This document shows, one piece after another, positions 44,409 through 53,750 of a DNA stretch of 64,000 nt. Positions within the stretch are counted from its first letter, which is position 1; every line of letters starts with the position of its first letter. Origin of the DNA: Alphaproteobacteria bacterium (GTDB lineage: Bacteria > Pseudomonadota > Alphaproteobacteria > Bin95); contig JACKII010000004.1 of assembly GCA_020638555.1 (NCBI GenBank), positions 434,001 through 498,000 on the forward strand, in the 5' to 3' direction. The position numbers were made by a program, and so were the translations under genes. Below the pieces are notes generated by a model. It had not been told where the DNA came from. It searched no databases and saw nothing but the letters and a program-made list of their open reading frames with translations.

Positions 44409-45026
44409 CTATTTCAGCACCAACCGCAACAGGGTCCGAGCATCCAGAAAGCCCGTCTCCGGCAGCTTTTCCGCCTTCTGAAACTGCATCAGCGCCGCCG
44501 AGGTTTTCGGGCCGAACCGCCCGTCGGGTTTTTCCGTCAGGAGTTTCTGGGCGGCCAATTTGACCTGAACGGCCAGAATGGTCGATCGGCGGTATTCCCT
44601 CTTATTTTCGCCGTCGGCCACAGTGACCAATTCCGACTCCTCCGCAACCTTGCCGGGGGCAAGGCCCGAAAGGACACCCGCGGCAATGGTCTCAACCAAC
44701 GCCTTGGGATTGCGCGCGCACTGTTGAATCAACAGATTCAGCATGTCGATAGAACTGACGATCGGAGAAATATCGTATGTTTTCTCCGCAACCCGATTGA
44801 CATGAGACGCGTACCCGGAAAACCAGGCATCATAAATCAGCACGGTTTCGCGCTTAACCGCAGCGTCCGACGATCCCATGTAGGACACGAATCGTTCGCA
44901 AGACTGCGCGCCAGCGCCCCTCACGGCGTATTTTCCATCCTTGTCGTCGGCCCTTGCGCCCGTGCCGGATACGACCAGAGCAAGCACGCCAACTAACAGG
45001 ATGCGTTTAGAAACGGAATATAGCAA
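44409..45026 (-). CDS. Secreted Rap1a/HdeA-like protein with peptidoglycan-binding domain
   Basis: About 205 residues from TTG 45026, which has GGAAGG six bases upstream and opens directly into the signal peptide SVSKRILLVGVLALVVSGTGARA. The middle region, with CERFVSYMG...YDAWFSGYASHVNRV...MLNLLIQQCARNPKALVETIA, carries two Cys that likely pair and matches Rap1a/HdeA-like periplasmic domains. The C-terminus (VQVKLAAQKLLTEKPDGRFGPKTSAALMQFQ) is a PG_binding_1 domain that attaches to the cell wall. A longer form from 45071 is possible. It lies 51 bases beyond the glycosyltransferase stop, in the same direction. Confidence 0.75.
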   Translation of the reverse strand: MLYSVSKRILLVGVLALVVSGTGARADDKDGKYAVRGAGAQSCERFVSYMGSSDAAVKRETVLIYDAWFSGYASHVNRVAEKTYDISPIVSSIDMLNLLIQQCARNPKALVETIAAGVLSGLAPGKVAEESELVTVADGENKREYRRSTILAVQVKLAAQKLLTEKPDGRFGPKTSAALMQFQKAEKLPETGFLDARTLLRLVLK

Positions 45027-45077
45027 CTCAACCTTCCAGGGAAAAGTAAAAGTTAAGAACTGCGGCGCCATGGTCGG

Positions 45078-46304
45078 CTACGCAGCTATTCGGGTGGGAG
45101 CTTGTTCCACCAGTTGGAAGATGGCCCGGTCGACCGATGCTTGATCGTGCCGGCTGCCGGCTTCCAAACCCTTGCGGCATGCCGCCAGGTAGTGCTTGTC
45201 GTCACCACCCAACAAATGCGCAATCTTATCGACCCACGGCATCACGTCCCCCGCTCCCGGCAGGCGACGCAGGTCGGAGCCGAGTTCCGGCCGCGGAAAC
45301 AGGAAGCCGCCGCCATTCAACTGCTCGGAATTCCCGCCGACATCGGTCGCCAGTACCGGAATCCCGGCGCGCTGGGCCTCGGCGATCACCCGGCTGGACG
45401 CCTCGAACGTGAGCGACGGCACCAATATCAGCGCGCTCCGCTGATAGACGGACCGCATATTGCGCTGCCGCTGGACCCACCAAATATTGTCGAGCAGGTT
45501 AACGTTGGTGATTTCCGCCTCGATCTCCTGCCGCGTCACGCGGCTTTCGACGGCCAGAAATGTGAGGTTCGGAAAGCGCGGCTTGGTGTAGTTGGCGATC
45601 TGCAGGAACACCCCCACGCCTTTCGCCACGGAAGGGTTGACCATGGTGACGAACCCCTGCCGCTTGCGCGCCAGCAGGAATTCACGGCTCAGATCCGGCC
45701 GCCGGAAATAGTCCCGCACCCGGCTCGGAATGACCGTCCATGCATCAATCCCGTGCAAGCGCCGATAGTATTCCCCGATGGCATTGCTGCCCACGACGAA
45801 GGTATCGACCGCGTCCAGCGCGGCCTTCCGGTCTTCGCCATAACTGGCGTTCGCCAGGTAGAAAATCGTTCGGGCGCCCTGGTCCGCCGCCAGGCGGCGC
45901 AGTGGCACCAGGTTCGGTGTGCCATAGCCGATGACCACGTCAGGCCGGATGCGCCGGATATCTTCCGCCGCCGCAGCCATGAAACCCTCGACCCGGTCGA
46001 CCGGCACCTTCGGCCCGATGGACGTGCCGACATTGTAAATATTGTGCTCGATCCCCTGCACCACGGTGCGGATGCGCTGGCCAACGGAGGCCTGCACGTC
46101 CAGGTCCGGGAAAATTTCACGCCGCAGCGGAAACTCCGCCTGGCCGTCGAACAGGGACATGGTGACCGAATAGCAAGAATGGCCGCGCGCCTTCAAGACA
46201 TGCAGCCAGTTCAACATGGAAATTGCGGCACCGCTGTTCGGGTCGAGCACGCAACATTCGCTGAGAAAAAGGACTTTTAATCTCTTTGCCGTCTCTACGC
46301 TCAT
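45078..46304 (-). CDS. Glycosyltransferase, GT4-like
   Basis: The product has 408 residues with a GT-B fold: N-terminal domain LKVLFLSECCVLDPNSGAAISMLNWL with the acceptor-side Gly loop, then C-terminal nucleotide-sugar part VNPSVAKGVGVFLQIA, LILVPSLTFEASSRVIAEAQRAGIPVLAT and GGNSEQLNGGGFLFP with the Glu of the EX7E-type motif (FEASSRVIAE). It should transfer a sugar from an activated donor to a surface polymer or protein. ATG 46304 is preferred, with AAAGG eight bases before it. It lies downstream of repeat gene B, separated by a terminator, so it has separate transcription or readthrough. Glycosylation of the Ser/Thr-rich repeat proteins is an attractive but untested idea. Confidence 0.85.
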   Translation of the reverse strand: MSVETAKRLKVLFLSECCVLDPNSGAAISMLNWLHVLKARGHSCYSVTMSLFDGQAEFPLRREIFPDLDVQASVGQRIRTVVQGIEHNIYNVGTSIGPKVPVDRVEGFMAAAAEDIRRIRPDVVIGYGTPNLVPLRRLAADQGARTIFYLANASYGEDRKAALDAVDTFVVGSNAIGEYYRRLHGIDAWTVIPSRVRDYFRRPDLSREFLLARKRQGFVTMVNPSVAKGVGVFLQIANYTKPRFPNLTFLAVESRVTRQEIEAEITNVNLLDNIWWVQRQRNMRSVYQRSALILVPSLTFEASSRVIAEAQRAGIPVLATDVGGNSEQLNGGGFLFPRPELGSDLRRLPGAGDVMPWVDKIAHLLGGDDKHYLAACRKGLEAGSRHDQASVDRAIFQLVEQAPTRIAA

Positions 46305-46354
46305 CGCCTTAACCTTTAAGGTCCCAATCGGTACCATCCACCGCCTCGCCAGAT

Positions 46355-46388
46355 AAAAAATACCGGGCGACGGCTGGCACCGCCGCCC
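46355..46388 (-). terminator. Rho-independent terminator after repeat protein B
   Basis: On the minus strand GGGCGGCGG pairs with CCGTCGCCC (46380-46388 with 46365-46373, one G-U pair) around six bases, followed by GGTATTTTTT (46364-46355). Confidence 0.8.
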
Positions 46389-46397
46389 GGGGGAGTC

Positions 46398-46422
46398 GGC
46401 GCTGGCTGCTGGAGCCAGCGCC
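46398..46422 (-). repeat. Stop-proximal hairpin shared by both repeat-protein genes
   Basis: GGCGCTGGCT pairs with AGCCAGCGCC around five bases, right after the stop of paralog B. The matching hairpin after paralog A is at 39252-39278. With the TAGTCCAACCC stop context it is a duplicated 3' module. Confidence 0.65.
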
Positions 46423-46433
46423 TAAGGGTTGGA

Positions 46434-49400
46434 CTAGTTGCGGGTCATGGTGCTGGTGGCGAAGTTGCCGACAGCGCTGGCGGAGAAGCGGTTGCTGCCC
46501 ACCGACACGGTCGAGCTCGTCGCCGCACCGTTCACGGTCACCCCGGCAAAGCCGCCGGTCACCGTCGCACTGACCGCGCCCACATTCGACTGCAGGTTGG
46601 CAATCATGGCGGACGCGTCGTCCGTCGGCGCATTCAGCGACGACAGCATCAGCGAGTTGGTGGCGATGTTGCCATAGCCAGCAGCCGTGATGGTGTTGCC
46701 GCTCAACGATGCCGTGCTGCCGGATGCGCCGGTGCCAGTGCCCGTGGTGCCGTTCAGCACCACCGCATAGCTGGTACCGGAGCTGATGGCGTCGACCGCC
46801 GCAACGTTGCTCTGCTCGTTCAGCAAGCCGTACGAAGCCGTCAGCAGGCCGGTGGCGAAGAGCGCACCGCCGCCGCCGTTCGTCGTCGCCGTCGCATCCA
46901 CCGTCAGGCCGTTGTTCGCCAGGTTGCCGCGGGCGAGCGCCAGCACACTGTTGCCGGACAGCGATGCCGTGCTGGCATTCAGAGCCGAGCCAACCGTGCC
47001 GGTGTCCGCCTCAACCGTGAACGTACCGGACGCCGAGGCAGCCACAGCCCCCCCATTGTCCTGACGGTTGTGCAGGCCCGCCGATGCGTCGATGGAGCTT
47101 GCATCCGCACTGCCCAGCGCCACCGCGTTCGACGAGGTGTTCCCCGTCGCGTACGCATTGACACCATTGCCGGAGAGCGACAGCGTCGACGACTCGACCG
47201 CATCCAGCGCCGTTCCCGTCACCGACAGGCCAATCGTGTTGGCCGTGTTGGTCGAGGTTACCACCGCAGCGTTGCTCTGGTACGTGGCCAGGCCGAACGT
47301 CGCCAAGATGCTTTCGGAGGTCGAGTCCACAACACCCGCCGCGCCGGTGCCAGCGGTCACGTTGGTGGCGTCGGCCGAGAGGCTGGCCGTCGTCACATTG
47401 CCCGTGGCGCTGGAACTGCTGGTGTTGCCGTCAACCGCCAGCGACGAACCGATCACCGCATCGGCTCCCGCACCGACACCGACGTCGAACGTCGCCGTGG
47501 CCGTCAGACCACCGGTCGCCGTCACCGTGCCGGCCGTGAACTGCGCCGTGAGCACCCCGGCCGAAGCGTCCAGATTGCTCATGGAGTCGCCGCCCACCCG
47601 CATCGTGGTGGCGGACGTGTTGGCCACTGCCGTTGCTGCCGAGGCATTGTCGGACAGCGACAGCGTGCTGGCCTCCACCGCGGCGTCCGTGCTGGCCGAC
47701 CCGGTCGTTTGCAGGGCCGACAGCGTATAGGCCGTGGCCGAACTGTTCGCCGTGACCGTCGCACCGATCGCGTTCTGCACCCGAACGGCGAGGAAACCAC
47801 CGCTCGCATTCGGCCCGGTAGCCGTACCGACGAGGGCGTCCGTTCCGGCGACGATGGTGGAATTCGTGGCCGTCACGTCCAGCGTGGTGGTGCCGACATT
47901 GCCCCGCGCCAGTGCCGAAGCGGTGTTGCCGTCGACCGCCACCGTGCTCGCCAGGATCGTCGAGCCGTCATACGTATCGTCCGACGTCAGGTTGAGACCG
48001 ACCTCGGTATTCGTCGTGGCCGTCACGGCCGCGCCGCTCGAGAAGTCCTGAGCGCTGTACACGACACTGCCGGCGTCATAGCTGGCGGTCGCGCCATCAC
48101 CCAAATTGGCGTCCTGCGTCGAACTGTTGCCGGTCGCCTGCGCCGTGGTCTGGTTGCGGCTGAACGACAGCGTGCTGGCCGAAACGATCTGGGCGCTCGG
48201 GTCCGCGCCGTCGCGGTTGAACACGTCGGTCGTCGCCGAAGCGCTGACCGTCGTCGCGCCGGCCGTCTGTTCGGACGACAGCACCGAGTCGCCGACAAGC
48301 ACGCCAATCAGGGTGCTGCTGAGCCCACCGACCCCGGCCGGACCATCGACATTGGTCGCCGACACGTTCAGCGTGCTGGTTTCCAGATTGCCGGTCGCCA
48401 CGCTCTGGTTGCGGTTGCCGTCCAACGCCAGGTCGGACGATGCCACCCCGGCATTCGCCGCCACGTCCAGGTCGGATGTGGTGGCCACGCCCGCGGTGCT
48501 GACGGTCTGGTCGTTGACCAGAGCCGCACCCACGCCGGTGGTCGTCGCGTTGAGCGACAGCGTGTTGGTGCCCGTGTTCGCCGTCGCGTAGGACTGCTGC
48601 AGGTTATCGCTGACCGAAAGCGATGAACCGGTAACCGCCAGGTCGTTCGGTTCGATGATGCCGAACGAGCCCGCCACATCGCTGGCCAGCGCCGATGCGG
48701 CATCGACCGTCTGCACATTGGTCAGCACATTGTCCGCGCCCGCCGGCGAGAGGGTCGGATTGAGCGCGTAAGTGGGCTGAGCCGCGGTGTTGGTGATCAG
48801 CGCGGTGCCGGTCACGGCCAGCGTGTTGGTCGCGGTGTTACCCTTGACCTCGCCAACCAGCGTGTTGGCGGTCACGTCCAGCTGCGAACCGGTGATGGGC
48901 GAGAACGCCGTGATGGTCACGCCGGCGCCGTTCAACTGAGCCGGGGTCGCGGGACGATCGAAGCCAGCCACCGAAAACGACTCGTCGCCGCTACCCGGAG
49001 AACCCACGGTCGGGTCGTTGAAGCTGATGGACGACAGGCTGCCGACAATGTTGTAGTTGCCAACCGGAACCGTCACCGAGGTCGATCCAGCCGTAGCGGT
49101 CCACCCCAAAGCCGTCAGGATTTCCGCTTCCTCGGTCGATAGCGCCGAACCAAAGGTAAACGTCACCGGGCTGCCGATGACACTCAGGTCACCCGTGCCG
49201 GAGTTATAAGTGAAGGCGCCGGTTTGCGAATTGGAGCCGTTACTGGAGGTATACGCGTTGATCGCATCCGTGCCCAGCACGCCGATGGTGGCCGAGACCG
49301 CGGCAGCAGTCACGTCCTGATAGTTGGTAACCGCGCTGCTCGCCTGGATGCTGGAGGTCGCATCGGTGCCAAGGAACACGCCATTGCTGGCGCTGTTGGC

Positions 49401-51752
49401 CGTCGCCGTCGCGCTCAACGTGTTCTGCGCGGTCGCAACGCTCGAATTGCTGATCGTACCGTTGATTTCCGTATCGATCGTGTTCGAGAGCGTGCTGACG
49501 CTGGGATTGAGACCGTCGGACTGGCTCGCGCTGATCGAGGAATTCTGGAATTCCTGCGAGCTGGCCGCCACGAACGCCGCGGACGCGGTCACATCGCCGG
49601 TGGCCGCATCCACTGCCGAAGAAGCCGCGATGCCGGCAGGAATCACGGCGTTGGTGGCCGACACGGTGACGCTGTTGCCGGTGGTGCGGTTACCGACACC
49701 GCTGACCGCCACCGTGTTGTAAGACGTGGTGACCGTGCTGCTGCTCACCTGGTCGTTGACATAGGTCTTGACCGGCTCGCCATTCGTGCCGAGGAGCGTC
49801 GCCGTCAGCGCCGAGTCGCCCTGAACCACCTGGGAGTTGGCGGTCGCGGCAACCACTTCGCCGTCTCCGGTCACATCACCCTGCAAATCGGTGAAGCTGA
49901 GGGCAATCCCGTTGTCGGCAGTGCTGCCGATGACCGAGGCGACCAACGTGTTGCCGGGCTCGACCATGGCGCCGGTGGCATCGACATAGCCGCCATTGTG
50001 CACCGTGGACGAGAACACATCGGCGCTGTTCGCGGCATAGGTGGTCAGCACCTGAACGCCGGTGGCGCTCGCCGTCAACAGCGATGCCGTCGGGCCGCTG
50101 AGCGTGCCGCCAATGCTCTGGTCGTTCGCGAGGGCGAAGCCGGCCGCGACCCTCGGGCTTTCCGTATCGCCGGTCGTCGCATCGGCCAGGATACTTACGC
50201 CGCCATTGCTGGTATCCAGGCTCAGAATGTCCGTGGTCACGGCAATGTCGTTGGCGGTGGACGCGCCGGTGACCGCCGCGCGGATGGTGTTGCCCGCCGT
50301 CACCAGGGTCGAGCCGGTGGTGTCTTCCTGCGTCGCAAGCGTGACGGAGGAGGTGGCGACCGAGGCGCTGACATCGCCGTCGATCGACTGAACCGCCGCA
50401 ACCGCACCCGGCGCGCTCACGGTGGAGCCGGCCGTCAGCGAGAGGCCATTCACTGCGCTGGAACCCGTCGCCGTCGATTCGATGGTGTTCGAGAGCACGG
50501 TCAGTTCGGAATTGGGCGTGGTGAAGTTGGAATCGTACACGTTCAGCCCGACGAGCCCGCCGGCCACGTTCGACACCACGGCCACGGTATCACCGACGGT
50601 CTGCACGCTGGCCACCGCCTGTTCGGCGCCGGTCACCGCCAATTGCACATCGGTCGCCGCCGTATCGGAATCGGTCACCAGCGCCGTGCCGGAGCCCAGA
50701 ATCTGATTGGCGGTCAGGTCGATGGACTGGTTGCTGGCATTGCCGGTGCTGCCGCTGGTGATCGTGTTGCTGGTCACCGCAACCGAGCTGTCGCTCACCG
50801 TGCCGCCGAGGTCGACGACGTTGCCGGCCTGGACCTGGATGGTCGTGCCCGTGTTGCTGGAGGTGACGTCCGCGCCCACATCCTGCAAACCAGTGACCGC
50901 GGACGAGGCCGCGATGGAGGCGGTGCTGTCGGTGCTGGTGATATCGCCGGCCAGCGTGTTGCCGTTGGCGGACGCCCCGACATCGCTGTTGGCAAGCGTC
51001 ACGGTCGCGCCGAGCAAGCTCTCCAGCGACGCCGTCACGGAAGCGCTCGAAGTCGACGCGCTGGTCACGGCCGTCGTCTGCTGCGCGCTCGACACGAGCA
51101 GGTCGCCATCGGTGGCGGAATCGGTCGCCGCGGCCAGGGTTTCGTCGATGGCAACAGCCGCCGGGGCACCATTGCCGTCCAGGTTCACGCCGTTGGCCAG
51201 CGCAATGCTGGCGCTCGCGTCATTCGCCGTGGCGTTGGTGCCGATGTCGTTGTTGGTGAACGTCAGCGTGCCGCTCAGAATGTTCTCGAAGCTGGGGTCG
51301 GAATTCAGCACCATCACCGTGTGCTGGTCGCCCGTGCTGGTGGCGGAAACGGCGCCGCCGTTGGTCTGGAACGACCCCACCGCCGCACTGTCCGTGCCGA
51401 GGCCCGGCGTGAAGTTCAGATTGACCGCGGACGTGCTGGTATTGCCAGTGCCGGTCGCATCGATCGCGTTATTGATAACCGAATAGGCGCCGCTATAGGT
51501 GATATCGGCGGTGGTGTTGTCGAGCAGGTTCAGCACTGCGCTGCTGCCGGACGACGTCGCCGTCACCAGGGCGGCATTGTTCTGGCTCACCACCGAGCCG
51601 AAATCCTGCGATTGCACGACGCCCGTGGCGAAGTCCAGATCGACGGATGCGACGGTGGCGAACGCCGCGCCGGCGGGCAGTGCGGTGGCCATCGCCACAA
51701 ACGCGGTGCCCGCCAACAACCGCTGCCGCAATGATACGTATTTGGGTGACAT
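46434..51752 (-). CDS. Giant secreted repeat protein B (HfaD-like surface adhesin candidate)
   Basis: The product has 1,772 residues in one intact frame. Signal peptide LRQRLLAGTAFVAMATALPAGAAFA, then the same Ala/Gly/Ser/Thr/Asn repeats as protein A (SLSGNSVLALARGNLANNGL and similar) and a nearly identical C-terminus (GGFAGVTVNGAATSSTVSV to STMTRN). It differs by an extra segment of roughly 95 residues at about 48920-49250 (around GDLSVIGSPVTFTFGSAL and VPVGNYNIVGSLSSISFNDP), absent from A. ATG 51752 is chosen because AAAGGG lies nine bases upstream; ATG 51761 is the alternative. There are almost no Cys and no membrane helix besides the signal. The CsgG/HfaB-like gene lies about 370 bases upstream, so export through that channel is the likely route, by analogy with Caulobacter HfaD. 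Confidence 0.85.
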   Translation of the reverse strand: MSPKYVSLRQRLLAGTAFVAMATALPAGAAFATVASVDLDFATGVVQSQDFGSVVSQNNAALVTATSSGSSAVLNLLDNTTADITYSGAYSVINNAIDATGTGNTSTSAVNLNFTPGLGTDSAAVGSFQTNGGAVSATSTGDQHTVMVLNSDPSFENILSGTLTFTNNDIGTNATANDASASIALANGVNLDGNGAPAAVAIDETLAAATDSATDGDLLVSSAQQTTAVTSASTSSASVTASLESLLGATVTLANSDVGASANGNTLAGDITSTDSTASIAASSAVTGLQDVGADVTSSNTGTTIQVQAGNVVDLGGTVSDSSVAVTSNTITSGSTGNASNQSIDLTANQILGSGTALVTDSDTAATDVQLAVTGAEQAVASVQTVGDTVAVVSNVAGGLVGLNVYDSNFTTPNSELTVLSNTIESTATGSSAVNGLSLTAGSTVSAPGAVAAVQSIDGDVSASVATSSVTLATQEDTTGSTLVTAGNTIRAAVTGASTANDIAVTTDILSLDTSNGGVSILADATTGDTESPRVAAGFALANDQSIGGTLSGPTASLLTASATGVQVLTTYAANSADVFSSTVHNGGYVDATGAMVEPGNTLVASVIGSTADNGIALSFTDLQGDVTGDGEVVAATANSQVVQGDSALTATLLGTNGEPVKTYVNDQVSSSTVTTSYNTVAVSGVGNRTTGNSVTVSATNAVIPAGIAASSAVDAATGDVTASAAFVAASSQEFQNSSISASQSDGLNPSVSTLSNTIDTEINGTISNSSVATAQNTLSATATANSASNGVFLGTDATSSIQASSAVTNYQDVTAAAVSATIGVLGTDAINAYTSSNGSNSQTGAFTYNSGTGDLSVIGSPVTFTFGSALSTEEAEILTALGWTATAGSTSVTVPVGNYNIVGSLSSISFNDPTVGSPGSGDESFSVAGFDRPATPAQLNGAGVTITAFSPITGSQLDVTANTLVGEVKGNTATNTLAVTGTALITNTAAQPTYALNPTLSPAGADNVLTNVQTVDAASALASDVAGSFGIIEPNDLAVTGSSLSVSDNLQQSYATANTGTNTLSLNATTTGVGAALVNDQTVSTAGVATTSDLDVAANAGVASSDLALDGNRNQSVATGNLETSTLNVSATNVDGPAGVGGLSSTLIGVLVGDSVLSSEQTAGATTVSASATTDVFNRDGADPSAQIVSASTLSFSRNQTTAQATGNSSTQDANLGDGATASYDAGSVVYSAQDFSSGAAVTATTNTEVGLNLTSDDTYDGSTILASTVAVDGNTASALARGNVGTTTLDVTATNSTIVAGTDALVGTATGPNASGGFLAVRVQNAIGATVTANSSATAYTLSALQTTGSASTDAAVEASTLSLSDNASAATAVANTSATTMRVGGDSMSNLDASAGVLTAQFTAGTVTATGGLTATATFDVGVGAGADAVIGSSLAVDGNTSSSSATGNVTTASLSADATNVTAGTGAAGVVDSTSESILATFGLATYQSNAAVVTSTNTANTIGLSVTGTALDAVESSTLSLSGNGVNAYATGNTSSNAVALGSADASSIDASAGLHNRQDNGGAVAASASGTFTVEADTGTVGSALNASTASLSGNSVLALARGNLANNGLTVDATATTNGGGGALFATGLLTASYGLLNEQSNVAAVDAISSGTSYAVVLNGTTGTGTGASGSTASLSGNTITAAGYGNIATNSLMLSSLNAPTDDASAMIANLQSNVGAVSATVTGGFAGVTVNGAATSSTVSVGSNRFSASAVGNFATSTMTRN

Positions 51753-51837
51753 GTTATTCATCCCTTTGTTAGCCCATAAGCGCGGCTTCCACCGCTCCGG
51801 TAAAAGGGCCAAAATGTGGCACCGGATACAATCCGAT

Positions 51838-51872
51838 AAATCTTTAGATTTGTACGTAATTTTTCGTAATTT
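51838..51872. promoter_or_regulatory. Inverted repeat and phased direct repeat upstream of repeat gene B
   Basis: AAATCT-TT-AGATTT (51838-51851) is a perfect inverted repeat. CGTAATTT occurs at 51855-51862 and 51865-51872, exactly ten bases apart, i.e. on the same helix face. Both lie in the AT-rich gap 51753-52051 and are plausible binding sites for the local regulators. No gene is seen in the gap. Confidence 0.4.
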
Positions 51873-52054
51873 CTAGGTGATAGTCGGGGTTGGAGAGAAT
51901 GTTGACGCACCTGAATTCTTTTTGATTCAGATCAAATTGCGCCAAACTTTCGATTATAACCAAATTTTATGTATCTCCATATTTCCCCTATTGCCGTGAA
52001 TTTCCCAGGCAGATCATGAATACATTGCGATGCGAAAGATTCGTTCTCGCAACC

Positions 52055-52083
52055 AAAAACGGGGCAGACATTCGTCTGCCCCG
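52055..52083 (-). terminator. Rho-independent terminator after the CsgG/HfaB-like gene
   Basis: CGGGGCAGAC (52060-52069) pairs perfectly with GTCTGCCCCG (52074-52083) around four bases. On the minus strand the stem is followed by TTTTTGG. It separates the secretion genes from repeat gene B. Confidence 0.88.
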
Positions 52084-52124
52084 CCGCTCCGAGATCGGAG
52101 CCTTTTGCCTCCATTGCAGCCGCC

Positions 52125-53750
52125 TCAATCCACCAGCGACAACGAGGGCGCGCCCTTCAACGGATCCACCGGAACCACACCGTTGGCGGAGGCCAAAGTC
52201 TTATGGCCTGCGCCGGCGTCGGCGACCGCACCGCCAGCCGTCTCGGCCTCGCCCTTGCGCCGCTGGGACACCTTTTCGGGTGCCGGCGCCTTGGCCTTGG
52301 CCTTGGGCTTGGCCGGAATCTCGGCAACCTCGTCACCCTTCTTCGTCGCCTTGCCGGAACTGACCGGCCGGCCCTTCCCCGGCTGCGTGGCCGGCGTCAG
52401 CATGAAGCGCACGCCATTGATGCCGCCGGCTTCCTTGGTCAGGTTCTCCTCGCGCGTCACGATCAGCGGCATGTCGCTCCGCCAGGACAGGATGGCATTG
52501 TCACCGGCCTGGCCGCACTCGGCCGACCGGGCAATCGGCGTCGCGACCGGGGGCTGTCCGCAGTTGGTCGCTGCAACCGCGCCATTGCGAATTCTCATGG
52601 TCGCGCCGTGGCCGTTGGTGGTCAGGCTATAATCCGGCCGCCCATCGGTCTCGACGATGACGACGACATATTCGTTTTTGACATCGTAAACGACGTTCTT
52701 GACGCTCACCGGAGCGGCGTTGCCATCCGCCATCGGTTTCGGCTGACCCACCGCTTTGGGCTCTGCGGGCGCCGCCGCCATTGGCTGCTGCGCCGGCGAC
52801 GGCGTTTCCGCCACAATCGCCGCCTGCTGCATTTGCGGCGCCGGACCGGCCTTTGCCATTTCCTCGTCCGAAGGAATGCGCCAATCCGTCGGCAGGCACG
52901 GCCGGTAGTCCACACCGCTCACATCGCCCAACAGCTTCAGCGCGCCCAGTTCCAGCACCGCCCGGACACCCAGTTGCAACGGCTCCTGGCTCTTGTTGCC
53001 GATGTTGATGTCGACCAGTTCGGACCCGCTGCCACCGCCGAAGAAGCGGAACAGCTCGAACCCGACCTCGAAGCCGGTGAGCTGTTTCTGGACGCTGACC
53101 GCGCTTTCGACCACCAGCGTTTCGGTGTTCACCAGACGCAGGTCGGCGGCAACGTTCATCGAATAGACCCGCGCCTTCGGCCCGGTCTGCGAAATGCGGA
53201 ATTCCGCACCGCCGGACTGGATGTTGTAGTTCAGCTCGGTGATGCCGCCGACGATGTAATATTTGGAGTTCAGGATCGTACCGCCGAAATACGGCATCCA
53301 CGGCACGGTCTGCTTGCCGACCTGGAAGGGATGCCCGGTACCGAGCCGCTTCTTCTCCAGATACGCCAGCTCCAGTTCGGCAACACGGGTGTCGAACCGC
53401 TCGTGCACCCGGACGGCACCGCCCAGTTTGAACAGGGCGGAGAACAGCATGGGCGAGGCGCCCTGGGTGACCGCGCTGCCCTCCAGGTCGCTATATTTGC
53501 CCGTATAGTCCCGCACCTCGCCGACGCCGACCGAGAGCGGCGCCCGCAAGGAATGCTTCAGCATGCCGCCATAGCACCGATAGGCCGCATCCAGCGGCGT
53601 GCGGTTGTCCCGGACAGCCGGCCCCATCACCAGCGGCGCCTCGCCCTCGCCGACCCGCTGCAAGGTGAAATTCGCGCAGGCGGACAGGCTCAGCGCCAGG
53701 GCGCCCACGGCAACTGTTCGCGATAATGCTCGCTTCACGTTCTTGGCCAT
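52125..53750 (-). CDS. hfaB: CsgG/HfaB-like outer-membrane lipoprotein with C-terminal AMIN-like extension
   Basis: The product has 541 residues. Lipobox LSAC with Cys25 after a signal peptide. Residues about 45-275 are CsgG-like: VGVGEVRDYTGKYSD, GSAVTQGASPMLFSAL, the long barrel strands around YYIVGGITELNYNIQ and YSMNVAADLRLVNTETLVV, and EPLQLGVRAVLELGALKLL, all family landmarks of the nonameric curli secretion pore and of Caulobacter HfaB. CsgG itself is about 277 residues; here 265 more follow. A Pro/Ala linker (300-345) leads to VKNVVYDVKNEYVVVIVETDGR (350-371), which looks like an AMIN cell-wall domain, then a basic Lys/Ala/Pro tail. ATG overlaps the stop of the upstream gene as TGATG, so translation is coupled. 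Confidence 0.85.
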   Translation of the reverse strand: MAKNVKRALSRTVAVGALALSLSACANFTLQRVGEGEAPLVMGPAVRDNRTPLDAAYRCYGGMLKHSLRAPLSVGVGEVRDYTGKYSDLEGSAVTQGASPMLFSALFKLGGAVRVHERFDTRVAELELAYLEKKRLGTGHPFQVGKQTVPWMPYFGGTILNSKYYIVGGITELNYNIQSGGAEFRISQTGPKARVYSMNVAADLRLVNTETLVVESAVSVQKQLTGFEVGFELFRFFGGGSGSELVDINIGNKSQEPLQLGVRAVLELGALKLLGDVSGVDYRPCLPTDWRIPSDEEMAKAGPAPQMQQAAIVAETPSPAQQPMAAAPAEPKAVGQPKPMADGNAAPVSVKNVVYDVKNEYVVVIVETDGRPDYSLTTNGHGATMRIRNGAVAATNCGQPPVATPIARSAECGQAGDNAILSWRSDMPLIVTREENLTKEAGGINGVRFMLTPATQPGKGRPVSSGKATKKGDEVAEIPAKPKAKAKAPAPEKVSQRRKGEAETAGGAVADAGAGHKTLASANGVVPVDPLKGAPSLSLVD

